Shown here piece by piece: positions 35,536 through 45,222 of a stretch of 64,000 bases of DNA. Numbering within the stretch: position 1 is the stretch's first letter; each line of letters starts with the position of its first letter. Source of the stretch: Nocardioides pocheonensis (GTDB lineage Bacteria; Actinomycetota; Actinomycetes; Propionibacteriales; Nocardioidaceae); the NCBI RefSeq assembly GCF_003725535.1, contig NZ_RJSF01000040.1, forward strand, positions 773,477 through 837,476. The letters are read 5' to 3'. The notes beneath the pieces are model-generated. The model did not search any database. It was given only the letters and a program-made list of their open reading frames with translations, and was not told the DNA's origin. The position numbers and the translations under genes are program-made.

Positions 35536-36717
35536 TCAAGCGAGCCCGGCGACCGCCTCGACCGCCCGCTGGACGTCGCCGGGGCTGACGAAGTAGTGCG
35601 GCGAGGCGCGTACGACGGCCTCCAGGCCGCGCTCGGCCATGTCGAGCCGAGTCGAGGCCGCGCCGCTGACCGTGACCGTGACCCGCTGGTCGGCGAGCCG
35701 GTCGCGCACCTCCTCGGCGCGGAGACCGTCGACGGTGAACGACACGATCCCGGAGAGGTCGGGACCGACGTCGCGCACGGTCACCCGCTCGAGGTCGTCG
35801 AGGCCTCGACGCAGGTCGTCGGCCCGCGAGCGCACGGCTGCCTCGACGTCGGCGACACCGAGGTCGAGCAGCTGGTCGACGGCGACCTTGAGCCCGAGCC
35901 GGGCCGCGACGTCGTACTCCCAGAGCTCGAAGCGGCGGGCTCCCGGCGCCAGCTCGTAGTCGTGGCTGCCGGTCCAGCTGGCGCCGCGCAGGTCCGCGCT
36001 CGCCGGCTCGAGAGCCTCCAGCACCTCGCGCCGGACGTGGAGGAAGCCGGTGCCGCGAGGTGCGCGCAGCCACTTGCGACCCGTCGCGGAGAGCGCGTCG
36101 ACCCCGAGCTCCTCGACGTCCACCGCCAGCTGGCCGACCGACTGGCAGGCGTCCAGGAGCACCAGCGCACCCGCCCGGTGCGCGAGCTCCACGACCTCGC
36201 GCACCGGGGCCACCTGGCCGGAGTTGGTCGGCACGTGCACCAGCGAGACCAGGCGCACACGCTCGTCGAGCACCGCCTCGAGCGCAGCCAGGTCGACGAG
36301 GCCACGGTCGTCGTTGGGGACGATCTCGACGACGCAGCCGTCCAGGCGGGCCCGCTGCAGCAGCGCGATCGCGTTGCTGGCGTACTCCGTGCCGCAGACC
36401 AGGACCCGGTCGCCCGCCGACCAGGGGAGTGCGGTGACGAAGAGGTCCCAGGCGCGGGTGGCGCTGTCGGTGAGCGCGACCAGGTCGGGGTCGCACCCGA
36501 GCAGCCGACCCACGGACTCCGGCACCGCGGCGAGCTCGGCCTCGCGCTCCGCGGCCGCGCGGTAGCCGCCGACCTCCGCCTCGCGCCGCAGGTGGCCGAC
36601 GACCGTCTCGAGCACCCGGGTGGTCGGCAGCGAGGAGCCGGCGCTGTCGAGGAAGACACGGTCGAGGCAGCCCGGTGTCTCGGCGCGCGCCGCGGACAGG
36701 TCGATCACGGGGCTCAT
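35536..36717 (-). CDS. egtE: Class V aminotransferase-fold protein, probable EgtE (C-S lyase)
   Basis: 393 residues, near the size of mycobacterial EgtE. The PLP lysine is in SATGRKWLRAPRGTGFL, the aspartate that contacts the PLP nitrogen in LVLLDACQSVGQ, and VHVPTNSGQVAPV is typical of class V. EgtE cleaves hercynylcysteine sulfoxide to ergothioneine. The assignment rests on the fold plus divergence from egtB and egtD across an 87-base gap. A cysteine desulfurase or kynureninase-like function is the alternative. Confidence 0.75.
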   Translation of the reverse strand: MSPVIDLSAARAETPGCLDRVFLDSAGSSLPTTRVLETVVGHLRREAEVGGYRAAAEREAELAAVPESVGRLLGCDPDLVALTDSATRAWDLFVTALPWSAGDRVLVCGTEYASNAIALLQRARLDGCVVEIVPNDDRGLVDLAALEAVLDERVRLVSLVHVPTNSGQVAPVREVVELAHRAGALVLLDACQSVGQLAVDVEELGVDALSATGRKWLRAPRGTGFLHVRREVLEALEPASADLRGASWTGSHDYELAPGARRFELWEYDVAARLGLKVAVDQLLDLGVADVEAAVRSRADDLRRGLDDLERVTVRDVGPDLSGIVSFTVDGLRAEEVRDRLADQRVTVTVSGAASTRLDMAERGLEAVVRASPHYFVSPGDVQRAVEAVAGLA

Positions 36718-36732
36718 CGTGCCGCATCGACG

Positions 36733-36744
36733 AATGTGAACATT
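36733..36744. promoter_or_regulatory. Short palindrome in the egtE-egtB divergent promoter region
   Basis: AATGTGAACATT is a dyad with 5-base arms (AATGT/ACATT) in the 87-base gap between the divergent genes. It is the only AT-rich symmetric element there and could be an operator or part of the promoter. The evidence is symmetry and position only. Confidence 0.35.
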
Positions 36745-36804
36745 TGCTGACCGGTCGGGCGCAGCCCTCGGAACTGTCGGCGCACGTGCCTAGGCTCGGT
36801 GTCC

Positions 36805-38132
<1,328 letters not shown>

Positions 38133-38136
<4 letters not shown>

Positions 38137-39137
38137 GCGCCCACGAGGCGCGCAGGAGCGCCGACGGCGTCCGGGAGCCGGTGGTCTCCGTGCTGCTCGA
38201 CCCCGACTGGGCGAGCGGCAGCCTGGTCGACGACGTGCGGCGCGGACTGGCCTCGCACCCGCGCACGCTCCCGCCGAAGTGGCTCTACGACGACGTCGGG
38301 TCCGGTCTCTTCGACGAGATCACCCGGCTGCCGGAGTACTACCCGTTCGCGGCCGAGCGCTCGATCCTCGAGGCCCACGCGGACGAGATCGCCGCTGCCA
38401 GCCACGCGACCACGCTGGTCGAGCTCGGCAGCGGCACGAGCGAGAAGACCAGGCTCCTGCTCGACGCCTTCACCGGCTCGGGCCAGCTCACCCGGTTCAC
38501 GCCCGTCGACGTCTCGGAAGGCACGCTGCGCGACGCCGCCCTCCAGCTCGCCGAGCGCTACCCCGGCCTCGCGGTGGAGGCGGTCGTCGGCGACTTCACC
38601 CTGCACCTGGCCGAGCTCCCTCGCGGAGGCCGCCGCATGGTCGCCTTCCTCGGCGGCACGATCGGCAACCTCTACCTCGAGGAGCGCCGCGCCTTCCTGG
38701 GGGCGCTTGCCGACGTGCTCGAGCCGGGCGACTCGGTGCTGCTCGGCACCGACCTGGTGAAGAGCGCCGACCGCCTCATCGCGGCGTACGACGACGAGGC
38801 CGGGGTCACCGAGCAGTTCGTGCTCAACGCCCTCCGCGTGCTCAACCGTGAGCTCGACGCCGACTTCGACCTGGACGGGTTCTCCTACATCCCGTTCTGG
38901 GACGCCCACATGGAGCGGATGGACCTGCGGCTGCGCTCGGAGATGCCGCAGCGGGTGTCGATCCCGGGCGCCGACCTGGTCCTCGACCTGGCCAGCGGCG
39001 AGGAGATCCGCGTCGAGATCTCCACCAAGTTCCGGGTCAGCACCGTCGCCGCCGAGCTCGAGGCGGCCGGCCTGGGCGTCACTCGGGTCTGGACCGACGA
39101 CCCCGGCGACTTCGCGCTCACGCTCGCGACCAAGTGA
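38133..39137 (+). CDS. egtD: Histidine N-alpha-methyltransferase EgtD
   Basis: 334 residues from a GTG overlapping the egtB stop. The SAM-binding motif is VELGSGTSEKTRLLL near residue 93 and GGTIGNL near 177; histidine-binding residues are expected in FSYIPFWDAHMERMDLRLRS and VEISTKF. EgtD adds three methyl groups to histidine to give hercynine, the substrate of EgtB. The entry TLPPKWLYDDVGSGLFDEIT is highly typical. Length is a little over the mycobacterial 321 because of the N-terminus. Confidence 0.95.
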
Positions 39138-39453
39138 CCGCCGCGAGCGGGCACTGAAGCTGGGTTGGTACGCCGCGAGCGGGCGCTGAAGCTGGGTTGG
39201 TACGCCGCGAGCGGGCACTGATGCTGGCCTGGGATGCGGTGAGCGGGCAGCGCTGCTGGCGTGGCGTCCGGTCAGCGGGCAGCGCTACTGGCGCGGGGTG
39301 CGGTGAGCGCGAGTGCCCGATCGGTGTCCTTGGATCCAGCGGGAGTGCCCGCTCGGCGTCCTAGGTCGCAGCGGGAGTGCCCGCTCGGCGCCCTTGCTCC
39401 CAGCAGGAGTGCCCGCTCGGCGTCCTTGGAACCAGCTGGAGTGCCCGCTCGCG
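39138..39453. repeat. Head-to-head tandem array of a 32-base repeat
   Basis: The whole 316-base gene-free gap is made of about ten 32-base units. The first half has units beginning gccgcgagcgggcactgaag, in one orientation. At about 39300 the array turns round, and the second half has units beginning agcgggagtgcccgctcggc. The unit core gagcgggcact/agtgcccgctc is shared, so the array as a whole can fold into a long hairpin. The units are contiguous, with no spacers, so it is not CRISPR. The last unit reaches the stop codon of the chelatase gene at 39454. A smaller relative is at 52014-52124. Confidence 0.88.
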
Positions 39454-40197
39454 TCAGACCGGGACGAGCTCGACGGCTCCGACGGCGTAGCGGGCCAGGA
39501 TCGTGCGGGCGACCTCGGGGTCGGCGCCGAGCGGCTCGGAGACGGCGACCGCACCGGCCTCGAGCGCGAGCTCCGCGGCCCGGTCGGGCAGGAAGCCCGG
39601 GGCGAGGAACATCGAGGCGACCGCGACGTGCCGACGGCCCTCGGCGCGGAACGCCCGCACGGCCTCGCCGGTGGCGGGCGGCGTCGCGGAGGCGAACGCC
39701 GCGGTCACCGGGAGCCGGTGGTGGGCGCCCCAGACGCGGGCGAGGCGGCCGACCGCCTGGTTGGCCAGCGGGTCGGAGGAGCCGGCTGCGGCGAGCACGA
39801 GGGCGTCCAGCTCGCGCACGCGGGCAGCGCGGAGCGCCTCCCGGAGCCGCTTGTCGAGCACCTCGAGGAAGGAGTGCTCGAGCCCGAGCACCTTGGTGGC
39901 GCGGATCTGGAGGCCGGGGTGCCGCGCGGTGGCCTGCGCGATCGCGTCGGGCACGTCGACCCGGGCGTGGAAGGCCTCGCTGAGCAGCAGCGGCACGACC
40001 ACGATCTCCTCGAACCGCGCGCGGACCAGCTTGTTGACCGCGGTCTCGAAGGAGGGCCGGACGTGGTCGAGGAAGGCGACCTCGATCCGGAGGTCCGGAC
40101 GCATCTGGCGGGTCTCGGCGACGAGCGCCTCGATGGTCGCCTTCGATCGGGGATCGCGGCTGCCGTGGGCAAGGGCGATGAGGGCTGGGGCGGTCAT
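39454..40197 (-). CDS. Sirohydrochlorin chelatase (CbiX-like)
   Basis: 247 residues, the long two-domain form. Active-site histidine motif ALIALAHGSRDPRSK is at the start, and VPLLLSEAFHARVDVPDAI contains the second metal-binding histidine region. The second half (VLAAAGSSDPLANQA; VASMFLAPGFLPDRA) is the duplicated domain with a degenerate site. It inserts iron (or cobalt) into sirohydrochlorin. Siroheme is needed by the sulfite reductase encoded two genes upstream, so the operon makes both enzyme and cofactor. Confidence 0.92.
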   Translation of the reverse strand: MTAPALIALAHGSRDPRSKATIEALVAETRQMRPDLRIEVAFLDHVRPSFETAVNKLVRARFEEIVVVPLLLSEAFHARVDVPDAIAQATARHPGLQIRATKVLGLEHSFLEVLDKRLREALRAARVRELDALVLAAAGSSDPLANQAVGRLARVWGAHHRLPVTAAFASATPPATGEAVRAFRAEGRRHVAVASMFLAPGFLPDRAAELALEAGAVAVSEPLGADPEVARTILARYAVGAVELVPV

Positions 40198-40288
40198 GGA
40201 CCGGCCTCCCTTCTCTTCGATCGCGCTGACGCCGTTGTCGCTTGCGATGGGTGTGTGTCGCTGTGGTCGGAGCTGTGTCTGTTCCTGG

Positions 40289-41035
40289 TTACTGGTTGAT
40301 GCCGCACTCGGTCTTGTTGGTTCCCGCCCATCGTCCGCTGCGGGGGTCCTCGCCTGGCGCGACCCGCTGGGTGCAGGGCCAGCAGCCGATCGAGGGGTAG
40401 CCGTCGTACACCAGAGGGTTGACGAGGACGCCGTTCTCCACGATGTAGCGCTCGACCTCCTCGTCGCTCCAGCGGGCGAGCGGCGAGACCTTCACCTTCT
40501 GCTTCTTCTCGTCCCACCCAACGACCGGTGCGATCACGCGGTTATGCGTCTCCGCCCGTCGCAGGCCGGTCGCCCACGCGTCGTACTCGGCGAGAGCGTC
40601 CTTGAGGGGCGCGACCTTGCGCAGCGCGCAGCACAGGTCGGGGTCGCGCTTGTAGAGCTCCGGGCCGTGCTCGGCGTCCTGCTCGGCCACGGTCTGCACC
40701 GGCGTGATCGTGAGCAGGTTCACCGGCAGGGTCGCGGCGACGGCGTCGCGGGTGCCGATCGTCTCGGCGAAGTGGTAGCCGGTGTCGAGGAAGACCACGT
40801 CGACGCCGGGCGCGACGGTGGAGGCGAGGTGGGACAGCACCGCGTCGCCCATCGACGAGGTCACGCAGAACCGGGCGCCGAACGTGGCCACCGCCCACTC
40901 GATGATGTCCTCGGCCGGCGCGAGCTCGAGCTCGGCCCCGACGTGCAGCACGATCTCCTTGAGCTCCTCGGTGCTGCGCCCCTCGGTGAGCGAGCCCCGG
41001 CGGGCCCGCGCGGCGAGGGTGTTGGGGGCGGTCAT
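40289..41035 (-). CDS. cysH: Adenylyl-sulfate (APS) reductase, CysH family
   Basis: 248 residues from the ATG at 41035. Iron-sulfur cysteines C135/C136 (CCALRKVAP) and C218/C221 (CWPC) show a [4Fe-4S] cluster, which marks the APS-using (not PAPS-using) type. The catalytic cysteine is C244 in KTECGIN at the C-terminus. It reduces activated sulfate to sulfite. Its start overlaps the sulfite reductase stop (ATGA), so the two steps are coupled. No cysD or cysN is in the window. Confidence 0.95.
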   Translation of the reverse strand: MTAPNTLAARARRGSLTEGRSTEELKEIVLHVGAELELAPAEDIIEWAVATFGARFCVTSSMGDAVLSHLASTVAPGVDVVFLDTGYHFAETIGTRDAVAATLPVNLLTITPVQTVAEQDAEHGPELYKRDPDLCCALRKVAPLKDALAEYDAWATGLRRAETHNRVIAPVVGWDEKKQKVKVSPLARWSDEEVERYIVENGVLVNPLVYDGYPSIGCWPCTQRVAPGEDPRSGRWAGTNKTECGINQ

Positions 41036-42765
41036 GCGGGGTCCAGCTGCTTGTCGCCGTAGAGAAGGACCTCTTCGGCGCGCGCCACCCACTGCGCGAA
41101 CGTCTCGGCGCTGCTGCTGCGGTCGACGAGGTAGTTGCGGACCACGGTGGTCACGTAGTCGCCCAGCGCGACGCTGGTGACCTTGTGGGCGCGCAGCTTG
41201 CGGCCGAAGTTGTCGGCGACCTCGCCCTCGAAGCCGATCGAGCCCCCGAGGTGCACCTGGAAGCCCTCGACCTGGTTGCCGTGGTCGTCGAGGACGAGCT
41301 GGCCCTTCAGGCCGAAGTCGGCGACCTGGGTGCGGGCACAGGCGTTCGGGCAGCCGTTGACGTTGATGGTGATCGGGGTGTCGAGGTCCGGGATGCGCTC
41401 CTCGAGCTCCGCGACGAGCGAGCGGGCGCGGTCCTTGGTGTCCACGATCGCGAGCTTGCAGAACTCGATGCCGGTGCAGGCCATCGTGAGCCGGCGCCAG
41501 TTGGAGGGCTCGGTCTCGAGACCGAGCTCGCCGAGACCGGCGACGACGGCCTCGACGTCGGCCTCGGCCACGCCGATCACGACGAGCTTCTGGTGCGCGG
41601 TGAGCCGTACGCCGGCCGCGCCGTACCGCTCGACCAGGTCACCGAGGCCGGTGAGGATCTCACCGTTGACGCGACCCACGACGGGGGCGGCCCCGATGTA
41701 GAACTTCCCGTCCTTCTGCGGGTGGACGCCGACGTGGTCGGCGCCGCGCAGGGTCGGCTCGGGGGAGGGGCAGTCGACGAGCTTCTTGCCGAGGTACTCG
41801 TTCTCGAGGACCTCGCGGAACTTCGCGACGCCCCAGTCGGCGACCAGGAACTTCAGCCGCGCCTTCGAGCGGAGCCGGCGGTAGCCGTAGTCACGGAAGA
41901 TGCCGGCGACACCGGCCCACGCGTCGGGCACCTCGTCGAGCGGGATCCAGACGCCGAGCTTCTCGGCGAAGCGCGGGTTCACCGACAGGCCGCCGCCCAC
42001 CCAGAGGTCGAAGCCGGGGCCGTGCTCGGGGTGCACGGTGCCGACGAACGACACGTCGTTGATACCCGGGACCGCGTCGTGGCTCGGGTGTCCGCTGGCC
42101 GAGGTCTTGAACTTGCGGGGGAGGTTCGAGAACGCCGGGTCGCCGATGTAGCGGCGCTTGATCTCCTGCAGGGCCGGCGTGGCGTCGATGATCTCGTCCG
42201 CCGCGACTCCGGCCACGGGGGAGCCGAGGAACGGGCGCGGGCTGTCGCCGCAGGCCTCCAGCGAGGTCATTCCGACCGCGTCGAGCCGCTCCCAGATCTC
42301 CGGGACGTTCTCGATCTCGATCCAGTGGTACTGGATGTTCTCCCGGTCGGAGATGTCCGCGGTGCCGCGGGCGAAGTCGGTCGAGATGCTGCCCAGGGCG
42401 TGCAGCTGGGGGGCGCCGAGGAGCGCGCCGTCGGAGCGGACCCGCATCATGAAGAAGCGGTCGTCGAGCTCCTCCTCCTCGAGCACGGCGGTCTTGCCGC
42501 CGTCGATGCCCGGCTTGCGCTGGGTGTAGAGGCCCATCCAGCGGAACCGGCCACGCAGGTCGGCCGGGTCGATCGAGTCGAACCCGCGCTTGGAGTAGAT
42601 GTGCACGATCCGGTCGCGGACGTGGAGCGGGTCGTCGTCCTTCTTGGACTGCTCGTTCTTGTTGAGCGGCTCGGTGTAGCCGAACGACCACTGGCCCTCG
42701 GCCCGCCGCGGACGGGGCACGTCGGTGTGACGCGGGGGCTCGGACTGGAAGCGCAGATCAGGCAT
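41032..42765 (-). CDS. sir: Ferredoxin-dependent sulfite reductase (NirA/SirA type)
   Basis: 577 residues. Siroheme/[4Fe-4S] cysteines lie in MACTGIEFCKLA and NGCPNACART, and substrate-contact segments are FKTSASGHPSH and LRLTAHQKLVV. There is no flavodoxin domain, so electrons come from ferredoxin. It reduces sulfite to sulfide for cysteine synthesis. It is the first enzyme gene of the operon, with cysH and the chelatase behind it and a small leader ORF ahead (42832-42921). A nitrite reductase is the alternative, but the cysH coupling favours sulfite. Confidence 0.95.
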   Translation of the reverse strand: MPDLRFQSEPPRHTDVPRPRRAEGQWSFGYTEPLNKNEQSKKDDDPLHVRDRIVHIYSKRGFDSIDPADLRGRFRWMGLYTQRKPGIDGGKTAVLEEEELDDRFFMMRVRSDGALLGAPQLHALGSISTDFARGTADISDRENIQYHWIEIENVPEIWERLDAVGMTSLEACGDSPRPFLGSPVAGVAADEIIDATPALQEIKRRYIGDPAFSNLPRKFKTSASGHPSHDAVPGINDVSFVGTVHPEHGPGFDLWVGGGLSVNPRFAEKLGVWIPLDEVPDAWAGVAGIFRDYGYRRLRSKARLKFLVADWGVAKFREVLENEYLGKKLVDCPSPEPTLRGADHVGVHPQKDGKFYIGAAPVVGRVNGEILTGLGDLVERYGAAGVRLTAHQKLVVIGVAEADVEAVVAGLGELGLETEPSNWRRLTMACTGIEFCKLAIVDTKDRARSLVAELEERIPDLDTPITINVNGCPNACARTQVADFGLKGQLVLDDHGNQVEGFQVHLGGSIGFEGEVADNFGRKLRAHKVTSVALGDYVTTVVRNYLVDRSSSAETFAQWVARAEEVLLYGDKQLDPA

Positions 42766-42831
42766 GGGTGGGGTGGTCCTTCGCTGAAGGGGTCGCGTGC
42801 GACGCTGCGCGCGAGGTGAACGGGCGGGCGT

Positions 42832-42921
42832 TCAGCGGGGCCAACAGATCATGCTGCGCGTACGACCGAGGTCCACGTGACGACGCGTCACGAGCCAGGT
42901 CGAGGTGGCAGCGCTGATCAT
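42832..42921 (-). CDS. Leader peptide ahead of the sulfur operon (candidate cysteine attenuator)
   Basis: A 29-residue frame from the ATG at 42921 to the TGA at 42832, 66 bases upstream of the sulfite reductase start on the same strand. It contains RRHVDLGRTRSMICWPR at the C-terminus. The RRHVDL core followed by a cysteine near the end is the pattern of actinobacterial leader peptides found before sulfur-assimilation genes, some of which act as cysteine-responsive attenuators in mycobacteria. Only one cysteine is present, fewer than the poly-cysteine type. Regulation of the operon by ribosome stalling is inferred. Confidence 0.75.
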   Translation of the reverse strand: MISAATSTWLVTRRHVDLGRTRSMICWPR

Positions 42922-42965
42922 GCGGACAAGTCTCAGGTTCCGGACACCGCTTCCACAAACCGGAA

Positions 42966-42980
42966 TCTCATGTCATGAGA
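42966..42980. promoter_or_regulatory. Palindrome between sulfur operon and glyA
   Basis: TCTCATGTCATGAGA is a perfect dyad with 7-base arms around one base. It lies 45 bases upstream of the leader peptide start on the minus strand and 71 bases upstream of glyA on the plus strand, well placed as an operator for either promoter. The regulator is unknown; a sulfur- or methionine-responsive repressor is a reasonable guess. Confidence 0.55.
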
Positions 42981-43050
42981 CGGCCGTCCGCGATTTGGTA
43001 CACGGTGAGGTGGCCCGGACACGGCGCAGGCCCGGCTCTAGGCTGGGCGC

Positions 43051-44532
43051 ATGAGCGACGTGAACCCCGCGAATCCCCCCGCGTCAGGCGCGGAAACCCT
43101 CGCCAAGACCGCCTCCACCGCGTACGACGCGGCGCTCGAGGTGATCGCCTCCGTCGAGCCGCGTGTGGCGGAGGCCACACGCAAGGAGCTCGCCGACCAG
43201 CGGGCCTCGCTCAAGCTGATCGCCTCCGAGAACTACGCCTCGCCGGCGGTGCTGCTGACCATGGGCACATGGTTCTCCGACAAGTACGCCGAGGGCACGG
43301 TCGGCCACCGCTTCTACGCCGGCTGCCAGAACGTCGACACGGTCGAGTCGCTCGCCGCCGAGCACGCGCGCGAGCTGTTCGGGGCGCCGTACGCCTATGC
43401 CCAGCCGCACTCCGGTATCGACGCCAACCTGGTGGCGTTCTGGTCGATCCTGGCCCACCGGGTCGAGACGCCGACCCTGGAGCGGCTCGGGGCGAAGAAC
43501 GTCAACGAGCTCTCCGAGGCCGACTGGGAGACGCTGCGCCACGAGTTCGGCAACCAACGCCTGCTCGGCATGTCGCTGGACGCGGGCGGCCACCTCACCC
43601 ACGGCTTCCGGCCGAACATCAGCGGCAAGATGTTCCACCAGCAGCAGTACGGCACCGACCCCGAGACCGGACTGCTCGACTACGACCTGGTCGCTGCCAA
43701 GGCGCGTGAGTTCAAGCCGGCGATCCTCGTGGCCGGCTACTCGGCGTACCCGCGCCGCGTGAACTTCGCGAAGATGCGCGAGATCGCCGACGAGGTGGGC
43801 GCCACGCTGATGGTCGACATGGCGCACTTCGCCGGTCTGGTCGCCGGCAAGGTCTTCACCGGCGACGAGAACCCCGTGCCGTTCGCCCACATCACCACCA
43901 CGACCACGCACAAGTCGCTGCGCGGTCCCCGTGGCGGGCTGGTGCTGGCCCAGGAGGAGTTCGCCGCCGACGTCGACCGCGGCTGCCCGATGGTCCTCGG
44001 CGGCCCGCTCTCGCACGTGATGGCCGCGAAGGCGGTCGCCCTGGCCGAGGCGCGGCAGCCGTCCTTCCAGGTCTACGCGCAGGACATCGCCGACAACGCC
44101 AAGGCGCTGGCCGAGGGCTTCCTGACACGCGGCGGCAAGCTCGTCACCGGCGGCACCGACAACCACATCGTGCTGCTCGACGTGACCTCGTTCGGCCTCA
44201 CCGGCCGGCAGGCCGAGTCGGCCCTGCTCGACGCCGGCGTGGTCACCAACCGCAACTCCGTGCCGCAGGACCCCAACGGCGCCTGGTACACCTCCGGTGT
44301 CCGCCTCGGTACGCCGGCGCTGACCACCCGGGGCTTCGGGCGTGACGAGTTCGACAAGGTCGCCGAGCTGATCGTCGAGGTGCTCTCCAACACCACCCCG
44401 AACAGCACGAAGGCGGGTGCGCCGTCGAAGGCGACGTACACGCTCGCCGACGGGGTCGCCGACCGGGTCAAGGCGCAGTCCGCCGAGCTGCTCGACAAGC
44501 ACCCGCTGTATCCCGGCCTCGAGCTCAGCTGA
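43051..44532 (+). CDS. glyA: Serine hydroxymethyltransferase, long form
   Basis: 493 residues from the ATG at 43051. The PLP lysine is in [15 protein letters not shown], the glycine-rich start [13 protein letters not shown] is classic, and [13 protein letters not shown] is the PLP-contact strand. Ordinary bacterial SHMT has about 420 residues; here an insert of about 45 lies between the VAFWSILA region and the YDLVAAKA region ([20 protein letters not shown] and onward). SHMT converts serine and tetrahydrofolate to glycine and methylene-THF. Divergence from the sulfur operon links one-carbon and cysteine precursor supply. Confidence 0.95.
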   Translation: MSDVNPANPPASGAETLAKTASTAYDAALEVIASVEPRVAEATRKELADQRASLKLIASENYASPAVLLTMGTWFSDKYAEGTVGHRFYAGCQNVDTVESLAAEHARELFGAPYAYAQPHSGIDANLVAFWSILAHRVETPTLERLGAKNVNELSEADWETLRHEFGNQRLLGMSLDAGGHLTHGFRPNISGKMFHQQQYGTDPETGLLDYDLVAAKAREFKPAILVAGYSAYPRRVNFAKMREIADEVGATLMVDMAHFAGLVAGKVFTGDENPVPFAHITTTTTHKSLRGPRGGLVLAQEEFAADVDRGCPMVLGGPLSHVMAAKAVALAEARQPSFQVYAQDIADNAKALAEGFLTRGGKLVTGGTDNHIVLLDVTSFGLTGRQAESALLDAGVVTNRNSVPQDPNGAWYTSGVRLGTPALTTRGFGRDEFDKVAELIVEVLSNTTPNSTKAGAPSKATYTLADGVADRVKAQSAELLDKHPLYPGLELS

Positions 44533-44538
44533 GCCTGC

Positions 44539-45222
44539 TCAACGGCGCCAGCGGTACTCCACCTCGGGACGTCCGCTGCCGCCGTAGCGCTGCGCCCGGT
44601 CGGCGAGGCCCTCGTCGGCCAGGTGCTCGAGGTAGCGCCGGGCGGTGACCCGCGAGGCCCCGATCACCGCGGCGACCTCCGTGGCAGACAGGCCGGCGGC
44701 TGCGGCGCGGAGCGCGTCGGTGACCTGGTGCAGGGACTCCGCGCTCATCCCCTTGGGGAGGGGAGCCGAGGACCCGCGCGTGCGGAGCGTGCCGATCAGC
44801 TGGTCGACGTCGGCCTGGACGACCTCCGTCGCGCTTGCGGCCAGGCGCGCGCGGTACTCGGCGTACTGCTCGAGCTTGGCGCGGAACGTCGCGAACGAGA
44901 ACGGCTTGAGCAGGTAGAGCACCACGCCCTGGGCGACGGCATGCCGCACCACCTCGGCGTCGCGGGCCGACGTCACCGCGATCACGTCGCACAGGTGACC
45001 GGCCGCGCGCAGCTTCTGCAGCAGTCCGAGCCCGTGCCCGTCCGGGAGATGCATGTCGAGCAGGACGAGGTCGATCGTCGGGTCGGCGGCCAGTGCGCGA
45101 GCGGCATCTCCGGCCGACCGGGCGACCCCGGCGACCTCGAAGCCCTCGACGCGGTTCGTGTACGTCGCGTGGGCCTCCGCGGCGAGCTGCTCGTCCTCCA
45201 CGACGAGGACGCGGACGGTCAC
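44539..45222 (-). CDS. CitB/DcuR-family response regulator
   Basis: 227 residues with GTG start overlapping the kinase stop (GTGA). Receiver domain: E9/D10 pocket and phospho-acceptor D56 in VLLDMHLPDGHG; K in LLKPFSF. The C-terminal part has an HTH (LSATEVAAVIGASRVTARRYLEHLADEG) as in DcuR/CitB/DctR. The paired kinase and the DctA transporter gene beyond it suggest it activates dctA in response to C4-dicarboxylates. Confidence 0.93.
   Translation of the reverse strand: MTVRVLVVEDEQLAAEAHATYTNRVEGFEVAGVARSAGDAARALAADPTIDLVLLDMHLPDGHGLGLLQKLRAAGHLCDVIAVTSARDAEVVRHAVAQGVVLYLLKPFSFATFRAKLEQYAEYRARLAASATEVVQADVDQLIGTLRTRGSSAPLPKGMSAESLHQVTDALRAAAAGLSATEVAAVIGASRVTARRYLEHLADEGLADRAQRYGGSGRPEVEYRWRR

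Noticed and set aside
39138-39453. Possible CRISPR array
   Set aside because: Units are contiguous 32-base repeats with drift and a change of orientation; there are no unique spacers and no cas genes.
42758-42958. 66-residue minus-strand frame overlapping the sulfite reductase start
   Set aside because: The shorter frame at 42832-42921 in another phase fits the known leader-peptide pattern, while this one has no such features and overlaps the enzyme start.
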